Source: Paenibacillus zeirhizosphaerae
Lineage (GTDB): Bacteria > Bacillota > Bacilli > Paenibacillales > Paenibacillaceae
Direction of reading: 5' to 3'
Length of the DNA: 64,000 bases
Assembly: GCF_030705605.1 (NCBI RefSeq)
Contig: NZ_JAPCKK010000034.1
Location: 1 to 64,000, forward strand
Of this stretch, positions 42,743-51,858 are shown one piece after another; positions within the stretch are counted from its first letter, which is position 1; each line of letters opens with the position of its first letter. A program made the position numbers and the translations under genes. The notes beneath the pieces are model-generated. The model had not been told where the DNA came from and did not search any database. It was given only the letters and a program-made list of their open reading frames with translations.

Positions 42743-44131
42743 TCAGCCGGTGTATTCCTGCATCACCTTCGTCAGTGTAGTGAGGATAAATTCAAGATCC
42801 TCGTCCGTCGAGGACAGCGGCGGCGCCAAGGTCAGCACATTATTGTACCCGGCAACCGTATCCCCGTTTTTCCCGATAATCAGGCCGGCTTTTTTGCAGC
42901 GACTAATCATTTCCGTCATCACGGCAAGCGGAGCCGGCTGCTTGCTTGCTTTATCCTCAACCAGCTCTATGCCCGCCATGAAGCCGAAGCCCCGGATATC
43001 ACCGACGAGCGGATGCTCCGCCAGGCCGGCGAGTCCGGCCATCAGCCGCTCACCCAGCACCCGCGAACGCTCCACCAACTGCTCCTGCTCCATAATCTCC
43101 AGGTTGCGCAGGGCCAGTGCACAGGCGGCCGGATTGCCTCCGAAGGTGTTGACGTGGCGGAAATGCCCGTACAGATCCTCGTCCTTGAACGCGTCATAAA
43201 TGTCCTTGCGGACCGCCGTGGCTGAGAGCGGAAGATAACCGCTCGTCAGTCCCTTGGCCATCGTGACCATATCCGGCTTAATGCCGAAATTTTGATGCCC
43301 GAACTTCCTGCCCGAGCGGCCAAAGCCGCAGATGACCTCATCGATGATAAGCAGAACACCGTGCCTGGTGCAGATGTCGCGGACCATTTCCACGTACACA
43401 GGCTCGGGCACGATAATGCCGCCGCCCGTAATGACCGGCTCCATGATGACAGCGGCCACCGTTTCCGCGCCTTCCCAGATGATCGTATCCTCAATAGCCT
43501 GCGCACACTGCTCATTAAACGCCGTCAGACTAAGCCCTGCCGGGCGGCGGTACCCGTCCGGCGGACGGACATGAAGAAAGCCGGACCCGAGCGGTTCATA
43601 TTTATATTTGCGCTGCGCCTGACCTGTCGCCGAGAGCGCACCGAGCGAGCTGCCGTGATAACCCCGGTAACGCGAAATAAACTTGTAACGGTGGTGCTGG
43701 CCGATCTGCTGCTGGTATTGGCGGGATATTTTGAACGCCGCTTCATTGGCCTCGGAGCCGCTGTTGGAGAAGAAGATCACATACTCCCCTTCCAGCCATT
43801 CGTTCAGCTTCTCCGCAAGACGTATGGCCGGGAGATGGCTTTGGGTCAGTGGAAAATAAGACAGCTCCGCAAGCTGCTCATAAGCCGCCTGCGCCAGCTC
43901 CAAACGACCATAGCCCGCATTGACGCACCACATGCCGGACATGGCGTCCAAATACCGATTTCCTTCCATATCCGTCACCCAGGACCCAGAGCCCTTCACT
44001 CCAATCATCGGCTTATGGTTCTTGCTGTACGGCAAAATATTATGCCAGAGATAACGCCGGTCCTTCTCAACCGCCTGCTGCGCTTCATTCGCCTCGTTCG
44101 ATTCATTCGATTCATTCGTGAGCTCTATCAA
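42743..44131 (-). CDS. class III aminotransferase, probable beta-alanine aminotransferase
   Basis: The 462-residue PLP enzyme has the cofactor-contact Asp in LIIDEVICGFGR and the Schiff-base Lys in MAKGLTSGYLP; SGSEANEAAFKISRQY is the phosphate-binding region. In this locus it probably transaminates beta-alanine (or 3-aminoisobutyrate) to malonate semialdehyde. It starts at TTG 44131 behind GGGGGAG. The first residues form an odd Asn-Glu-Ser/Ala repeat encoded by a 9-bp tandem repeat. It is the last gene of the transporter operon and ends 7 bp from the convergent pucR stop. Confidence 0.92.
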   Translation of the reverse strand: MIELTNESNESNEANEAQQAVEKDRRYLWHNILPYSKNHKPMIGVKGSGSWVTDMEGNRYLDAMSGMWCVNAGYGRLELAQAAYEQLAELSYFPLTQSHLPAIRLAEKLNEWLEGEYVIFFSNSGSEANEAAFKISRQYQQQIGQHHRYKFISRYRGYHGSSLGALSATGQAQRKYKYEPLGSGFLHVRPPDGYRRPAGLSLTAFNEQCAQAIEDTIIWEGAETVAAVIMEPVITGGGIIVPEPVYVEMVRDICTRHGVLLIIDEVICGFGRSGRKFGHQNFGIKPDMVTMAKGLTSGYLPLSATAVRKDIYDAFKDEDLYGHFRHVNTFGGNPAACALALRNLEIMEQEQLVERSRVLGERLMAGLAGLAEHPLVGDIRGFGFMAGIELVEDKASKQPAPLAVMTEMISRCKKAGLIIGKNGDTVAGYNNVLTLAPPLSSTDEDLEFILTTLTKVMQEYTG

Positions 44132-44146
44132 CAGTGTTCTCCCCCT

Positions 44147-45028
44147 TCACAAGCTCGCCAGCTCCCCGTAGGTCTCAGGCCGGCGGTCACGGTAAAACTG
44201 CCAGCTCTCCCGCACCTCGCGGATCATTTTTTTATCCATTTCAGCGATCACAACCTCCGTCCGATCCCGGCTCCCGATCGCCACGAAATTGCCGCGCGGG
44301 TCCACCAGATAGGACTGGCCGTAAAATTCGCCCATATTCCACGGCGCCTCAAGCCCAACACGGTTGATCGCCGCCACATAATACCCGTTCGCCACCGCGT
44401 GCGCCGGCTGCTCCAGCTTCCACAGGTACTCCGACGTTCCTGCTACCGTTGCCGAGGGATTGAACACAATTTCAGCTCCATTCAGCCCGAGCATGCGCGC
44501 CCCCTCCGGAAAATGACGGTCGTAACAAATGTAGACGCCGAGCTTGGCGTAAGCCGTATCAAATACGGGGTATCCCATATTACCCGGCTTGAAGTAATAC
44601 TTTTCCCAGAAGCCCGTACCGCCCTCGCCCGCCCCTACATGCGGGATATGATGCTTGCGGTATTTGCCGAGATACGAACCGTCTGCGTCAATGACGGCGG
44701 CCGTATTATAGTAGGTGGCGATCCCCTCCCGCTCATAGATCGGAAGCACAATCACCACTCCCAGCTCTGCTGCCAGCTCCCGGAACCGCATGACGGTCGG
44801 CCCGTCAGGGATCGGCTCTGCGGCGTCATACCATTTCAGGGTCTGCTCGGCACAGAAATAAGGCCCGTAAAAGATCTCCTGCAGGCAGACGATCTGCGCA
44901 CCTCGCTGCTTCGCCTCCCGCACCAGCTCGACATGCCGCTCAACCGCCGCTTCCTTATGAGCCTCGACCGACTCATCCCCATGAAGGGGATGCTCGGCCT
45001 GAATCAGGCCGATGACCACTTTATCCAT
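44147..45028 (-). CDS. nitrilase-superfamily beta-ureidopropionase
   Basis: The 293-residue carbon-nitrogen hydrolase has the Glu-Lys-Cys triad: Glu in CLQEIFYGPYF, Lys in GKYRKHHIPH and Cys in VYICYDRHFPEGARM. The sequence context matches beta-ureidopropionases and N-carbamoylputrescine amidases. It probably converts N-carbamoyl-beta-alanine to beta-alanine, feeding the aminotransferase 15 bp downstream. It duplicates, with a different fold, the likely function of the M20 enzyme at 39391. Confidence 0.92.
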   Translation of the reverse strand: MDKVVIGLIQAEHPLHGDESVEAHKEAAVERHVELVREAKQRGAQIVCLQEIFYGPYFCAEQTLKWYDAAEPIPDGPTVMRFRELAAELGVVIVLPIYEREGIATYYNTAAVIDADGSYLGKYRKHHIPHVGAGEGGTGFWEKYYFKPGNMGYPVFDTAYAKLGVYICYDRHFPEGARMLGLNGAEIVFNPSATVAGTSEYLWKLEQPAHAVANGYYVAAINRVGLEAPWNMGEFYGQSYLVDPRGNFVAIGSRDRTEVVIAEMDKKMIREVRESWQFYRDRRPETYGELASL

Positions 45029-45059
45029 CCTTCTCCCTCCTCGCTACTAGACTAGCACT

Positions 45060-46127
45060 CTACTGCTTGGCGGCCATCTCCAGAATTTCCGTCGTATAGG
45101 CGTTCTTCAGGTCCGCCGGCTGTGTAATAACGCCAAACTGATGCGCAATATCCGCCGTCTGCTTGAACATATCCGCGTCAATTCGGCCGATGTCGGCCTT
45201 ATCCATTCCTTCAGGCAAAATCAGCTTTGCCACTTCCTCCAGCATTTTGAGCTGGTGATCTCGTGATGTGCTGCCGTCCTCCGTCTGCTTCATCACCATA
45301 TCCACCGCTTCCTCGGGGTTGTCGATAGCATACTGCCAGCCCTTCAGGGAAGCGCGGACGAACTTTGCAGCCGTCTCCTTGTTCGCCTCCAGCCAATCCC
45401 GGTTGGCGAACAGGTTATCCTCCAGCATCGCCACCCCTTCCTCATTCATATCGATCACATTCAGATCGGAAGCGGGGATCCCCTGCTCCAGCACAATCTG
45501 GTATTCGTTGTAGGTCATGGCCGAGGCGGCATCCATTTCCCCGGACAGCAGTTGATCCATAGTGAAGCCCTGCTTCGTAAACTCCAGATCTGTATTCGGG
45601 TCAAGACCATACTTATCGAACAAAGCCAGCACCTCAAATTCATTGCCTCCCATCCAGTTGCCGACCTTCTTGCCCTTCAAGGCGGCAGCCGTATCTATAC
45701 CAGCCTCCTTCTTGGATACCAGCACCAGACCGCTCTTCTGGAACACCTGTGCGATTTCAACAAGGGGCAGCCCCTGCTCCTGGTGAGCCAACAGGCTGGC
45801 TACCCAGTCCACCCCGATCGTGGCGGCCCCGTTCGCCACCTGCTGCTCCGGCACGATGTCCGGCCCGCCGGGGATGATATCCACCGCCAGCCCTTCTTCT
45901 TCATAGAAACCCTGCTCCTGAGCCACAAAATAACCCGCAAACTGCGCCTGCGGCACCCATTTGAGCTGCAGCCGCACTTCCGCAACAGCCCCGCCGCCGT
46001 CCGTGCCTTCCGCCGCCCCTTCTTCCCCTGCGCTCTCTCCACTGCCGCAGCCTGCCAGAACCGATACAAGCAGCAGAACCATGGCCGCAGCCAGTGAACC
46101 GCGTGCGTATTTACGTTTGTTCTTCAT
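45060..46127 (-). CDS. NMT1/THI5-type ABC substrate-binding lipoprotein
   Basis: After a lipoprotein signal (SLAAAMVLLLVSVLAGC, lipobox LAGC) and an acidic spacer, the protein shows NMT1-like features: LQLKWVPQAQFAGYFVAQEQGFYEEEGL and GANGAATIGVDWVASLLAHQEQG-type sequence. Relatives bind thiamine pyrimidine precursors, riboflavin or other aromatics. With pyrimidine catabolic genes next to it, a pyrimidine or hydantoin-like ligand is the best guess. ATG 46127 follows AAAGGGGGG. It is the fourth gene of the transporter operon. Confidence 0.88.
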   Translation of the reverse strand: MKNKRKYARGSLAAAMVLLLVSVLAGCGSGESAGEEGAAEGTDGGGAVAEVRLQLKWVPQAQFAGYFVAQEQGFYEEEGLAVDIIPGGPDIVPEQQVANGAATIGVDWVASLLAHQEQGLPLVEIAQVFQKSGLVLVSKKEAGIDTAAALKGKKVGNWMGGNEFEVLALFDKYGLDPNTDLEFTKQGFTMDQLLSGEMDAASAMTYNEYQIVLEQGIPASDLNVIDMNEEGVAMLEDNLFANRDWLEANKETAAKFVRASLKGWQYAIDNPEEAVDMVMKQTEDGSTSRDHQLKMLEEVAKLILPEGMDKADIGRIDADMFKQTADIAHQFGVITQPADLKNAYTTEILEMAAKQ

Positions 46128-46185
46128 CGGTTTCCCCCCTTTAAATAGCTCTCTATCCATGGAATACACAGCGGCATGCTTCACT

Positions 46186-47097
46186 TCAGCCGCGCTGCGA
46201 CGGATGCCAGCGGATACATACCTTTTCCAGCCTGTCGGCCAGCAGGTAGAAGAGCATGCCCGCAGCAGCGGCAGCCACGATACAGGACCAGCCTAAGGGC
46301 ATTTTCGCCACCTTAATTGAGTTGGAGAGCAGATACCCCAGGCCTTTGGACGAATAAAAGAATTCTCCGACAATCGCCCCGATCATGGCAGCCGTGGTGT
46401 TCACCTTGATGGCAGCGAAAACATAGGGTAAGCAGCTCTGCAGCCTCACGTACCGGAATACCGCCCATTTCCCGGCCGCATTGGCCTTCATGAGATCAAG
46501 CAGCAACGGATCTACCGCATTCATGCCTTTATGAGCATTCACGGCCATAGCCGCCATCGTGGTCACAGCAACGATGGCGATGCGCGAGCCAATCCCGTCG
46601 CCAAACCACAGATTCATCATCGGAGCCAAGGCTACAATCGGCACCGCATTCAGAGCGGCGGTAAGCAAAACGCCGCCGCCTCCCCATTTCGGCCAGACTG
46701 TCGCAACAAGCGCAATGATAAAACCCAGAGCCGAACCCGCCAGCATGCCGAGCAGAGCCTCTGCTAATGTATAGACGGTGTAATCGAGCAGCAGCGAGGC
46801 GTTCTCCCACACCGCTCCCAGGATGGCAGAGGGCAGCGGAAGCTGGTAGGTCCGCAATCGAAACAAGCTGTGCAATGCACCGGCCTGCCAGAGCCCAATC
46901 ACCACGACTCCCGCCAGCAATGGTACAAGCGTTCTCAGGAGAGCTTCCAGCCGTTTCCGTGCCCCGGAGCCGGAAGCTTCCGTGCCGAAACGCCCACGCC
47001 CCGGTGAATCCATCTGATCCAAATTTGCGGATGCAGCCCTTTCAGCACCCGGACGAACGGCGATCAAGGAAGGCTCGGGCAGAGAGTTATTCTTCAT
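46186..47097 (-). CDS. ABC transporter permease (SsuC/ThiX type), second copy
   Basis: This 303-residue BPD_transp_1 protein has an unusual charged N-terminal extension of about 65 residues before its first membrane segment, six membrane segments and the loop MKANAAGKWAVFRYVRLQSCLPYVFAAIK for ATPase docking. Its ATG overlaps the preceding permease stop by 4 bp. The two different permeases probably form a heterodimer. Confidence 0.92.
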   Translation of the reverse strand: MKNNSLPEPSLIAVRPGAERAASANLDQMDSPGRGRFGTEASGSGARKRLEALLRTLVPLLAGVVVIGLWQAGALHSLFRLRTYQLPLPSAILGAVWENASLLLDYTVYTLAEALLGMLAGSALGFIIALVATVWPKWGGGGVLLTAALNAVPIVALAPMMNLWFGDGIGSRIAIVAVTTMAAMAVNAHKGMNAVDPLLLDLMKANAAGKWAVFRYVRLQSCLPYVFAAIKVNTTAAMIGAIVGEFFYSSKGLGYLLSNSIKVAKMPLGWSCIVAAAAAGMLFYLLADRLEKVCIRWHPSQRG

Positions 47098-47905
47098 TCC
47101 TTCTCACCTCCACGGCTGCGGAATTCCGGCTGCCACGGGGCCACTGCCCGTTCAATCAGACCAATCAGCAGATAGCTCATAATGCCGAGCAGGGCGCTGA
47201 AGATGACAGTGCACCAGAACATGTAGACATGGGAGGAGCCATAATACAGGTTACGCAGCATCAGGACGCCGATGCCATGCCGTGCCCCCATCAGCTCGAC
47301 AAGAATAGCCCCGGTGACCGCGAGCGGTGCGGCAATCTTCAGTCCGCTGAACAGAGCAGGCAGCGAGGCCGGCAGACGAAGCCTCCAATATATCTGCCAC
47401 GGCTTGGCGGCGCAGGATGCCATTAGCTCAAGCTGGGAGAGAGATACACTGCGCAGCCCGCGCAGCATATTGATGGCCACAGGGAAGAAGGTAATATATC
47501 CGGAGATCAGTACGCGGGCAATCTCTTCGTCGCGCACGATGCCGTATATAATGGGCGCAAGCCCCAGCACGGGGATCATTTGCGAAGCGACGGCATAGGG
47601 AAGAGCGGCGTATTCCATCCATCTGGACAGGCTCATCAGCAGCGCCAGCACAACCCCCGCAGCAGCGCCCAGCACGAAGCCCATTCCCGCGTTGACCCAT
47701 GTTACGGCACCTTCCTGCAGCAATGTGCCGCGATAAGTTATAAATGTGGAAGCCAGCTCATGAAGATAAGGCAGCTTGGATTGAGCTAGCGGAACCTGGA
47801 GCAGATGAAGCAGCATCCACGACAGTGCTTCCCACAGCATGAGCAGGAGCAGCACCCACAGCAGCAGCGGCAGCATTTTCGAGCGTATCAGTACAGCCCT
47901 TCCCT

Positions 47906-47909
<4 letters not shown>
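47094..47909 (-). CDS. ABC transporter permease (SsuC/ThiX type), first copy
   Basis: A 271-residue permease with six membrane segments and the docking loop MASCAAKPWQIYWRLRLPASLPALFSGLKIA. It overlaps both neighbours by 4 bp (ATGA arrangement), so translation is coupled along the operon. It resembles permeases of aliphatic sulfonate, nitrate, taurine and pyrimidine-precursor importers. Confidence 0.92.
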
Positions 47910-48694
<785 letters not shown>

Positions 48695-48944
48695 GGTATT
48701 TTACCTCCCCTCTCTACCGGCTTATGTGTATTTTATTTACATTCTACAGACACTATGGCTGCTGTTCATTAGACAACAAGTCAAAAAACCACCCCTAACC
48801 CCTAAGTCAAACTGTCCATTATGCCACAAAGAGTAAGGAATGGATCAGGAGTTAAAGAAAGACGCAACTCCCCCTCGTCACCCCACTCAAAATCTGATAC
48901 GATAAACATGTTTTTACCTGTCAAATCATCGGGAGGCATGTCCA

Positions 48945-49289
48945 TTGAACTACAATATTGCCAGAAAAAGTCAGTTGGATACCAGAGAGCTGATGCTGCT
49001 GGAATCCGAAGTGAAGGCACAAGGCAAAAATATGGTCGTCGCTTATGTACTTTGGTATTTCCTAGGCATGTTTGGGGGACACCGATTTTACATGAAGAGA
49101 ACCGGAAGCGCAGTTGCACAACTGATTCTTTCGATCACCCTGGTCGGAATGATTGTCACCTCCATCTGGTGGATTGTAGATGCGTTCCTCCTGCACACTT
49201 GGGTTAAAGATCATAACGATAAAGTAGAGGATCGGCTGATCCATGAGATCACATCCAGAAGATCCTTTGAAAACAACGTGGTATTCTGA
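48945..49289 (+). CDS. TM2 domain membrane protein, first of a pair
   Basis: The 114-residue protein has two membrane helices joined by the TM2 signature FLGMFGGHRFYMKRTGSAVAQ and a C-terminal aspartate-containing WWIVDAFLL. TM2 proteins are small inner-membrane proteins of unknown biochemical role. TTG 48945 follows GGGAGG by 8 bp. Its stop overlaps the start of the next TM2 gene by one base. Confidence 0.85.
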   Translation: MNYNIARKSQLDTRELMLLESEVKAQGKNMVVAYVLWYFLGMFGGHRFYMKRTGSAVAQLILSITLVGMIVTSIWWIVDAFLLHTWVKDHNDKVEDRLIHEITSRRSFENNVVF

Positions 49290-49699
49290 TGAAGCTGACC
49301 AAAGACCAGTTAACCGTCAATGAAATGCTGATTTTGAATTCGGCCATGCGGGATACGGAAAAATCGCTGGCTCTCGCCTACATCATGCTAATCGGCGGCC
49401 ATTTGGGAGTACACCGTTTTTATCTGAAACGGATTGCCACGGCTGTTGCGCAGTTGATTCTGTTCATTCTGGCATTTATTTTTTACATCGTGTTCTCTGT
49501 TACAGTGGAAGTAGAAGGCGGGCCGTTCATGATGCTGTCAGGAATCCTCCTGGTACTGTTCGGCGGGGCGCTGACGGTGTGGGTGATCGTGGATCTGTTC
49601 CTGATGCCCCGTATGGTGCGTGAATGGAATCAGCGTATAGAGGATGAGATTATCACTCAAATTTACCAGCTACGCCTGACGAACAAACCTCATATATAA
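49289..49699 (+). CDS. TM2 domain membrane protein, second of a pair
   Basis: The 136-residue protein is a diverged paralogue of its neighbour with the motif GGHLGVHRFYLKRIATAVAQ and the helix-ending VWVIVDLFLMPRMV; its inter-helix region is longer. The TGATG overlap points to coupled synthesis and perhaps a heteromeric complex. A terminator follows 12 bp after the stop. Confidence 0.85.
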   Translation: MKLTKDQLTVNEMLILNSAMRDTEKSLALAYIMLIGGHLGVHRFYLKRIATAVAQLILFILAFIFYIVFSVTVEVEGGPFMMLSGILLVLFGGALTVWVIVDLFLMPRMVREWNQRIEDEIITQIYQLRLTNKPHI

Positions 49700-49710
49700 A
49701 ATGATGAAAG

Positions 49711-49747
49711 CTGTCCATCCGAGAAGACTCTGACGGACAGTTTTTTT
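49711..49747 (+). terminator. terminator of the TM2 gene pair
   Basis: CTGTCC pairs with GGACAG, with partial pairing inside, followed by seven T residues. Confidence 0.7.
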
Positions 49748-49816
49748 GTCGTCTGCGGGGGCACTCACCGACATATGCTCATAGAAGAACATGTTTTGAA
49801 AGAAGGGCGGAAATTT

Positions 49817-50635
49817 ATGGGTCGTTACATCGCGGTAGAGCCGAATGTCAAAGTGTTTGTTGAAGATATAGGGGCGGGGCCTCCTGTGCTTATGCTGCAC
49901 GGCTGGCCGCTGAATCATCGGATGTATGAATATCAAAGCTCCCAGCTTCCAACTCACGGGTTTCGCTGCATTTTGCCGGATATGAGGGGTTTCGGATTGT
50001 CAGATCATCCATGGCACGGTTATCATTATGATCGTCTGGCAGATGATGTGCTTACGATCATTCGTACGCTCGGCCTGCAGAGGGTTAGGCTCGTCGGCTT
50101 TTCCATTGGCGGAGCCATTGCGATCCGGTATATGAACCATCATCAAGGATACGGTATATCACAGCTCATATTGCTGGATGCTGCCGCCCCCTCCCTAACC
50201 CGCAGACCAGACTTCCCCTATGGTTTGCTTCCCTCGGATGTTACGAAGCTGATTGAGCAGACCTACCAGGATAGACCACAAATGCTGTATGATTTCGGTC
50301 AGCGCTTTTTCGCCAGCCAGATCAGCCCGAGCTTCAGAGAATGGACGCAAAGCCTTGGGCTGCAAGCTTCATTGCATGGCACTACCGCAGCCGCTCGTAC
50401 CTTCAGGGATGAGGATTTGCGTCCGGATCTTCCCCATATTCAGAAGCCAACCTGGATTTTGCATGGAGTGCTGGATCAAGTCGCTCTCTTCCCGTTAGCA
50501 CTCCAGTTACAGCAGGGCATTCGCGGGTCACAGCTAGTCCGCTTCGAACAGAGTGGTCATGCGGTCTTTTATGATGAACTGGAGTTGTTCAACCGCACGC
50601 TGCTGCAAATTTTGCAGGATCCTGATGCCTCTTAG
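49817..50635 (+). CDS. alpha/beta hydrolase
   Basis: The 272-residue hydrolase has the oxyanion segment LHGWPLNHRMYEYQ, the nucleophile elbow GFSIGG, the acidic residue in GVLDQVALF and the histidine in QSGHAVFYDE. The overall pattern resembles haloperoxidase-like or esterase-type hydrolases; the substrate is unknown. ATG 49817 (MGRYIAVE) seems best; an upstream start at 49775 would add 14 residues. It stands alone. Confidence 0.88.
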   Translation: MGRYIAVEPNVKVFVEDIGAGPPVLMLHGWPLNHRMYEYQSSQLPTHGFRCILPDMRGFGLSDHPWHGYHYDRLADDVLTIIRTLGLQRVRLVGFSIGGAIAIRYMNHHQGYGISQLILLDAAAPSLTRRPDFPYGLLPSDVTKLIEQTYQDRPQMLYDFGQRFFASQISPSFREWTQSLGLQASLHGTTAAARTFRDEDLRPDLPHIQKPTWILHGVLDQVALFPLALQLQQGIRGSQLVRFEQSGHAVFYDELELFNRTLLQILQDPDAS

Positions 50636-50647
50636 CCTGCATCACAT

Positions 50648-50678
50648 AAGAAAAAGCACCGGCCTTGGGCCGGTGCCT
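50648..50678 (-). terminator. terminator of the ydjO-like gene
   Basis: On the minus strand GGCACCGGCC pairs with GGCCGGTGC, followed by TTTTTCTT. The stem may also stop the convergent hydrolase transcript. Confidence 0.75.
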
Positions 50679-50700
50679 TGATAAAAAAATGGCTGTAAAC

Positions 50701-50916
50701 TCAACTGTTCTTGCTTGGGGCGAAGCTGTTGTTGACAAGTATGACAAGCTTTTTCTCGCTTTTCTCCATCACGGAACCGCATAGAGAGCAGGTCGGCTGA
50801 GTGGAGAATGCAAAGTTATCTCTCATCCAGCCTTTACACGTTTCACTGGTGCAAGACCAAATTGTAGTGATCTCCTCAGGAGTCTCTTCCATTGGTTTTT
50901 TGCGTGAATTGTACAT
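50701..50916 (-). CDS. YdjO-type cold-inducible zinc-motif protein
   Basis: The 71-residue protein has cysteine pairs CTSETC and CSLC, suggesting a zinc ribbon, with the central segment KGWMRDNFAFS shared by the cold-inducible YdjO family. ATG 50916 follows GAGGGG. It lies directly downstream of the cold-shock gene on the same strand, beyond that gene's terminator. Function unknown. Confidence 0.82.
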   Translation of the reverse strand: MYNSRKKPMEETPEEITTIWSCTSETCKGWMRDNFAFSTQPTCSLCGSVMEKSEKKLVILVNNSFAPSKNS

Positions 50917-51032
50917 GAACGTCCCCTCTTTTCTCATGAATTGTCAAGCGATATAAAGGTATCTGTCCCTGCCACAATAAGAAACGGCGCATCTCTATAA
51001 AAAAAGACCGCCCTTTCGTGGTTGCTGCTCTA

Positions 51033-51062
51033 AAAGAAAAGCCCCAAACTAAAGTTCGGGGC
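51033..51062 (-). terminator. terminator of the cold-shock gene
   Basis: On the minus strand GCCCCGAAC-TTTA-GTTTGGGGC is followed by TTTTCTTTT, 12 bp past the stop. Confidence 0.85.
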
Positions 51063-51074
51063 AGCGTGGCAGAA

Positions 51075-51275
51075 TTACAGTTTTACAACGTTCTCAGCTT
51101 GTGGACCACGGTTTCCTTCAACTACGTTGAACTCAACGCGTTGACCTTCGTCCAAAGTTTTGAAGCCGTCGCCTTGGATTGCGCTGAAGTGTACGAATAC
51201 ATCGTTACCGCCTTCAACCTCGATGAAACCAAAGCCTTTCTCTGCGTTAAACCATTTAACTGTTCCTGTTTGCAT
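51075..51275 (-). CDS. cold shock protein, CspA family
   Basis: The 66-residue nucleic-acid-binding protein has RNP1 KGFGFIEV and RNP2 VFVHFSAI and the usual start TGTVKWFNAEKG. It acts as an RNA chaperone. GGAGG precedes the ATG at 51275. A leader of about 140 nt and an extended -10 promoter lie upstream, typical of cold-regulated csp genes. Confidence 0.97.
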   Translation of the reverse strand: MQTGTVKWFNAEKGFGFIEVEGGNDVFVHFSAIQGDGFKTLDEGQRVEFNVVEGNRGPQAENVVKL

Positions 51276-51428
51276 ATGGAAATACCTCCAAATAATTTTT
51301 TACATGACTTCTATTTTTGTTCAAAAAATAAAAATTCACATATTGTACAAGGTTATCCTCCCTTAATCTAAAATAATAACCCTCTACAATATGCGAATGC
51401 AGGTTAGTATTCCAATAAATTCATTATA
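51276..51428 (-). promoter_or_regulatory. csp promoter and long 5' leader
   Basis: On the minus strand an extended -10 TGCTATAAT (ending 51423) has no good -35. The leader of about 140 nt contains a stem in which GGTTAT pairs with ATAACC around an A/T-rich stretch with GGGAGG. csp leaders often adopt temperature-dependent folds; that behaviour is inferred. Confidence 0.5.
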
Positions 51429-51589
51429 GCACATCCAGAATACAATTACCAGCGAAATAACAATTTCTTCATTGCATTTGTGAAAGGGAAAGACACTTAC
51501 TTCTTTATTCATTCCCGCCTTTGCCGTTTATTATACTTTCTTCAGAAAAATGGCTTCCCACATTTGAAAAGACCGCATACTTTTGAGCC

Positions 51590-51619
51590 TTTACAAGCCT
51601 TGATCAACCTGTTTATAGT
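51590..51619 (+). promoter_or_regulatory. probable promoter of the thiMDE operon
   Basis: TTTACA (51590-51595), 18 bp, TATAGT (51614-51619), about 35 bp upstream of the riboswitch. The -10 is weak, so the exact placement is uncertain. Apart from this, 51429-51654 shows nothing I can name. Confidence 0.35.
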
Positions 51620-51654
51620 ATTATGCAGACATGAATTGAATAATGACTTGTTCA

Positions 51655-51741
51655 TCACTAGGGGAGCCTTTCCGGCTGAGACGAAGCTTTCGCTTCGGAC
51701 CCTTTGAACCTGATCTGGACCATACCAGCGGAGGAAAGTGA
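51655..51741 (+). ncRNA. TPP riboswitch (THI element)
   Basis: All core segments are present in order: GGGGAGCC, GGCTGAGA, a variable stem (GAAGCTTTCGCTTC), GACCCTTTGAACCTGATCTGG and ACCAGCGGAGGAAAGTGA, closed by a P1 helix (TCACTA...AAGTGA). It senses thiamine pyrophosphate and should reduce expression of the thiM-thiD-thiE operon when TPP is abundant. Confidence 0.96.
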
Positions 51742-51791
51742 GACGAACCGTCCTGCGGCATCCATCGATCTTGTTATGGATCGTATTCGTG

Positions 51792-51829
51792 AGACCTGTC
51801 CGTTTCCTCTGGAAATGGGCGGGTCTTTT
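51792..51829 (+). terminator. riboswitch expression-platform terminator
   Basis: AGACCTGTCCGTTTCC pairs with GGAAATGGGCGGGTCT, followed by TTTT, between the aptamer and thiM. It fits a transcription-attenuation mechanism. Confidence 0.75.
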
Positions 51830-51858
51830 GTCTGTATGAGAAAGGGAGGAATCGAGTT

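Noticed and set aside
44090..44131. Possible CRISPR-like or minisatellite array
   Set aside because: The 9-bp units have no spacers and form part of a coding sequence. No CRISPR array or cas gene was seen anywhere in the window.
43292..45055. 587-codon plus-strand frame opposite the aminotransferase and nitrilase genes
   Set aside because: Antisense shadow of two well-supported genes with strong codon bias; no ribosome binding site or recognisable domain. Similar long shadows at 12959-13921, 16925-17842, 38106-39308 and 39412-40713 were dropped for the same reason.
51480..51707. 75-codon frame upstream of thiM
   Set aside because: It runs into the TPP riboswitch and has no ribosome binding site or homology; it is leader sequence.
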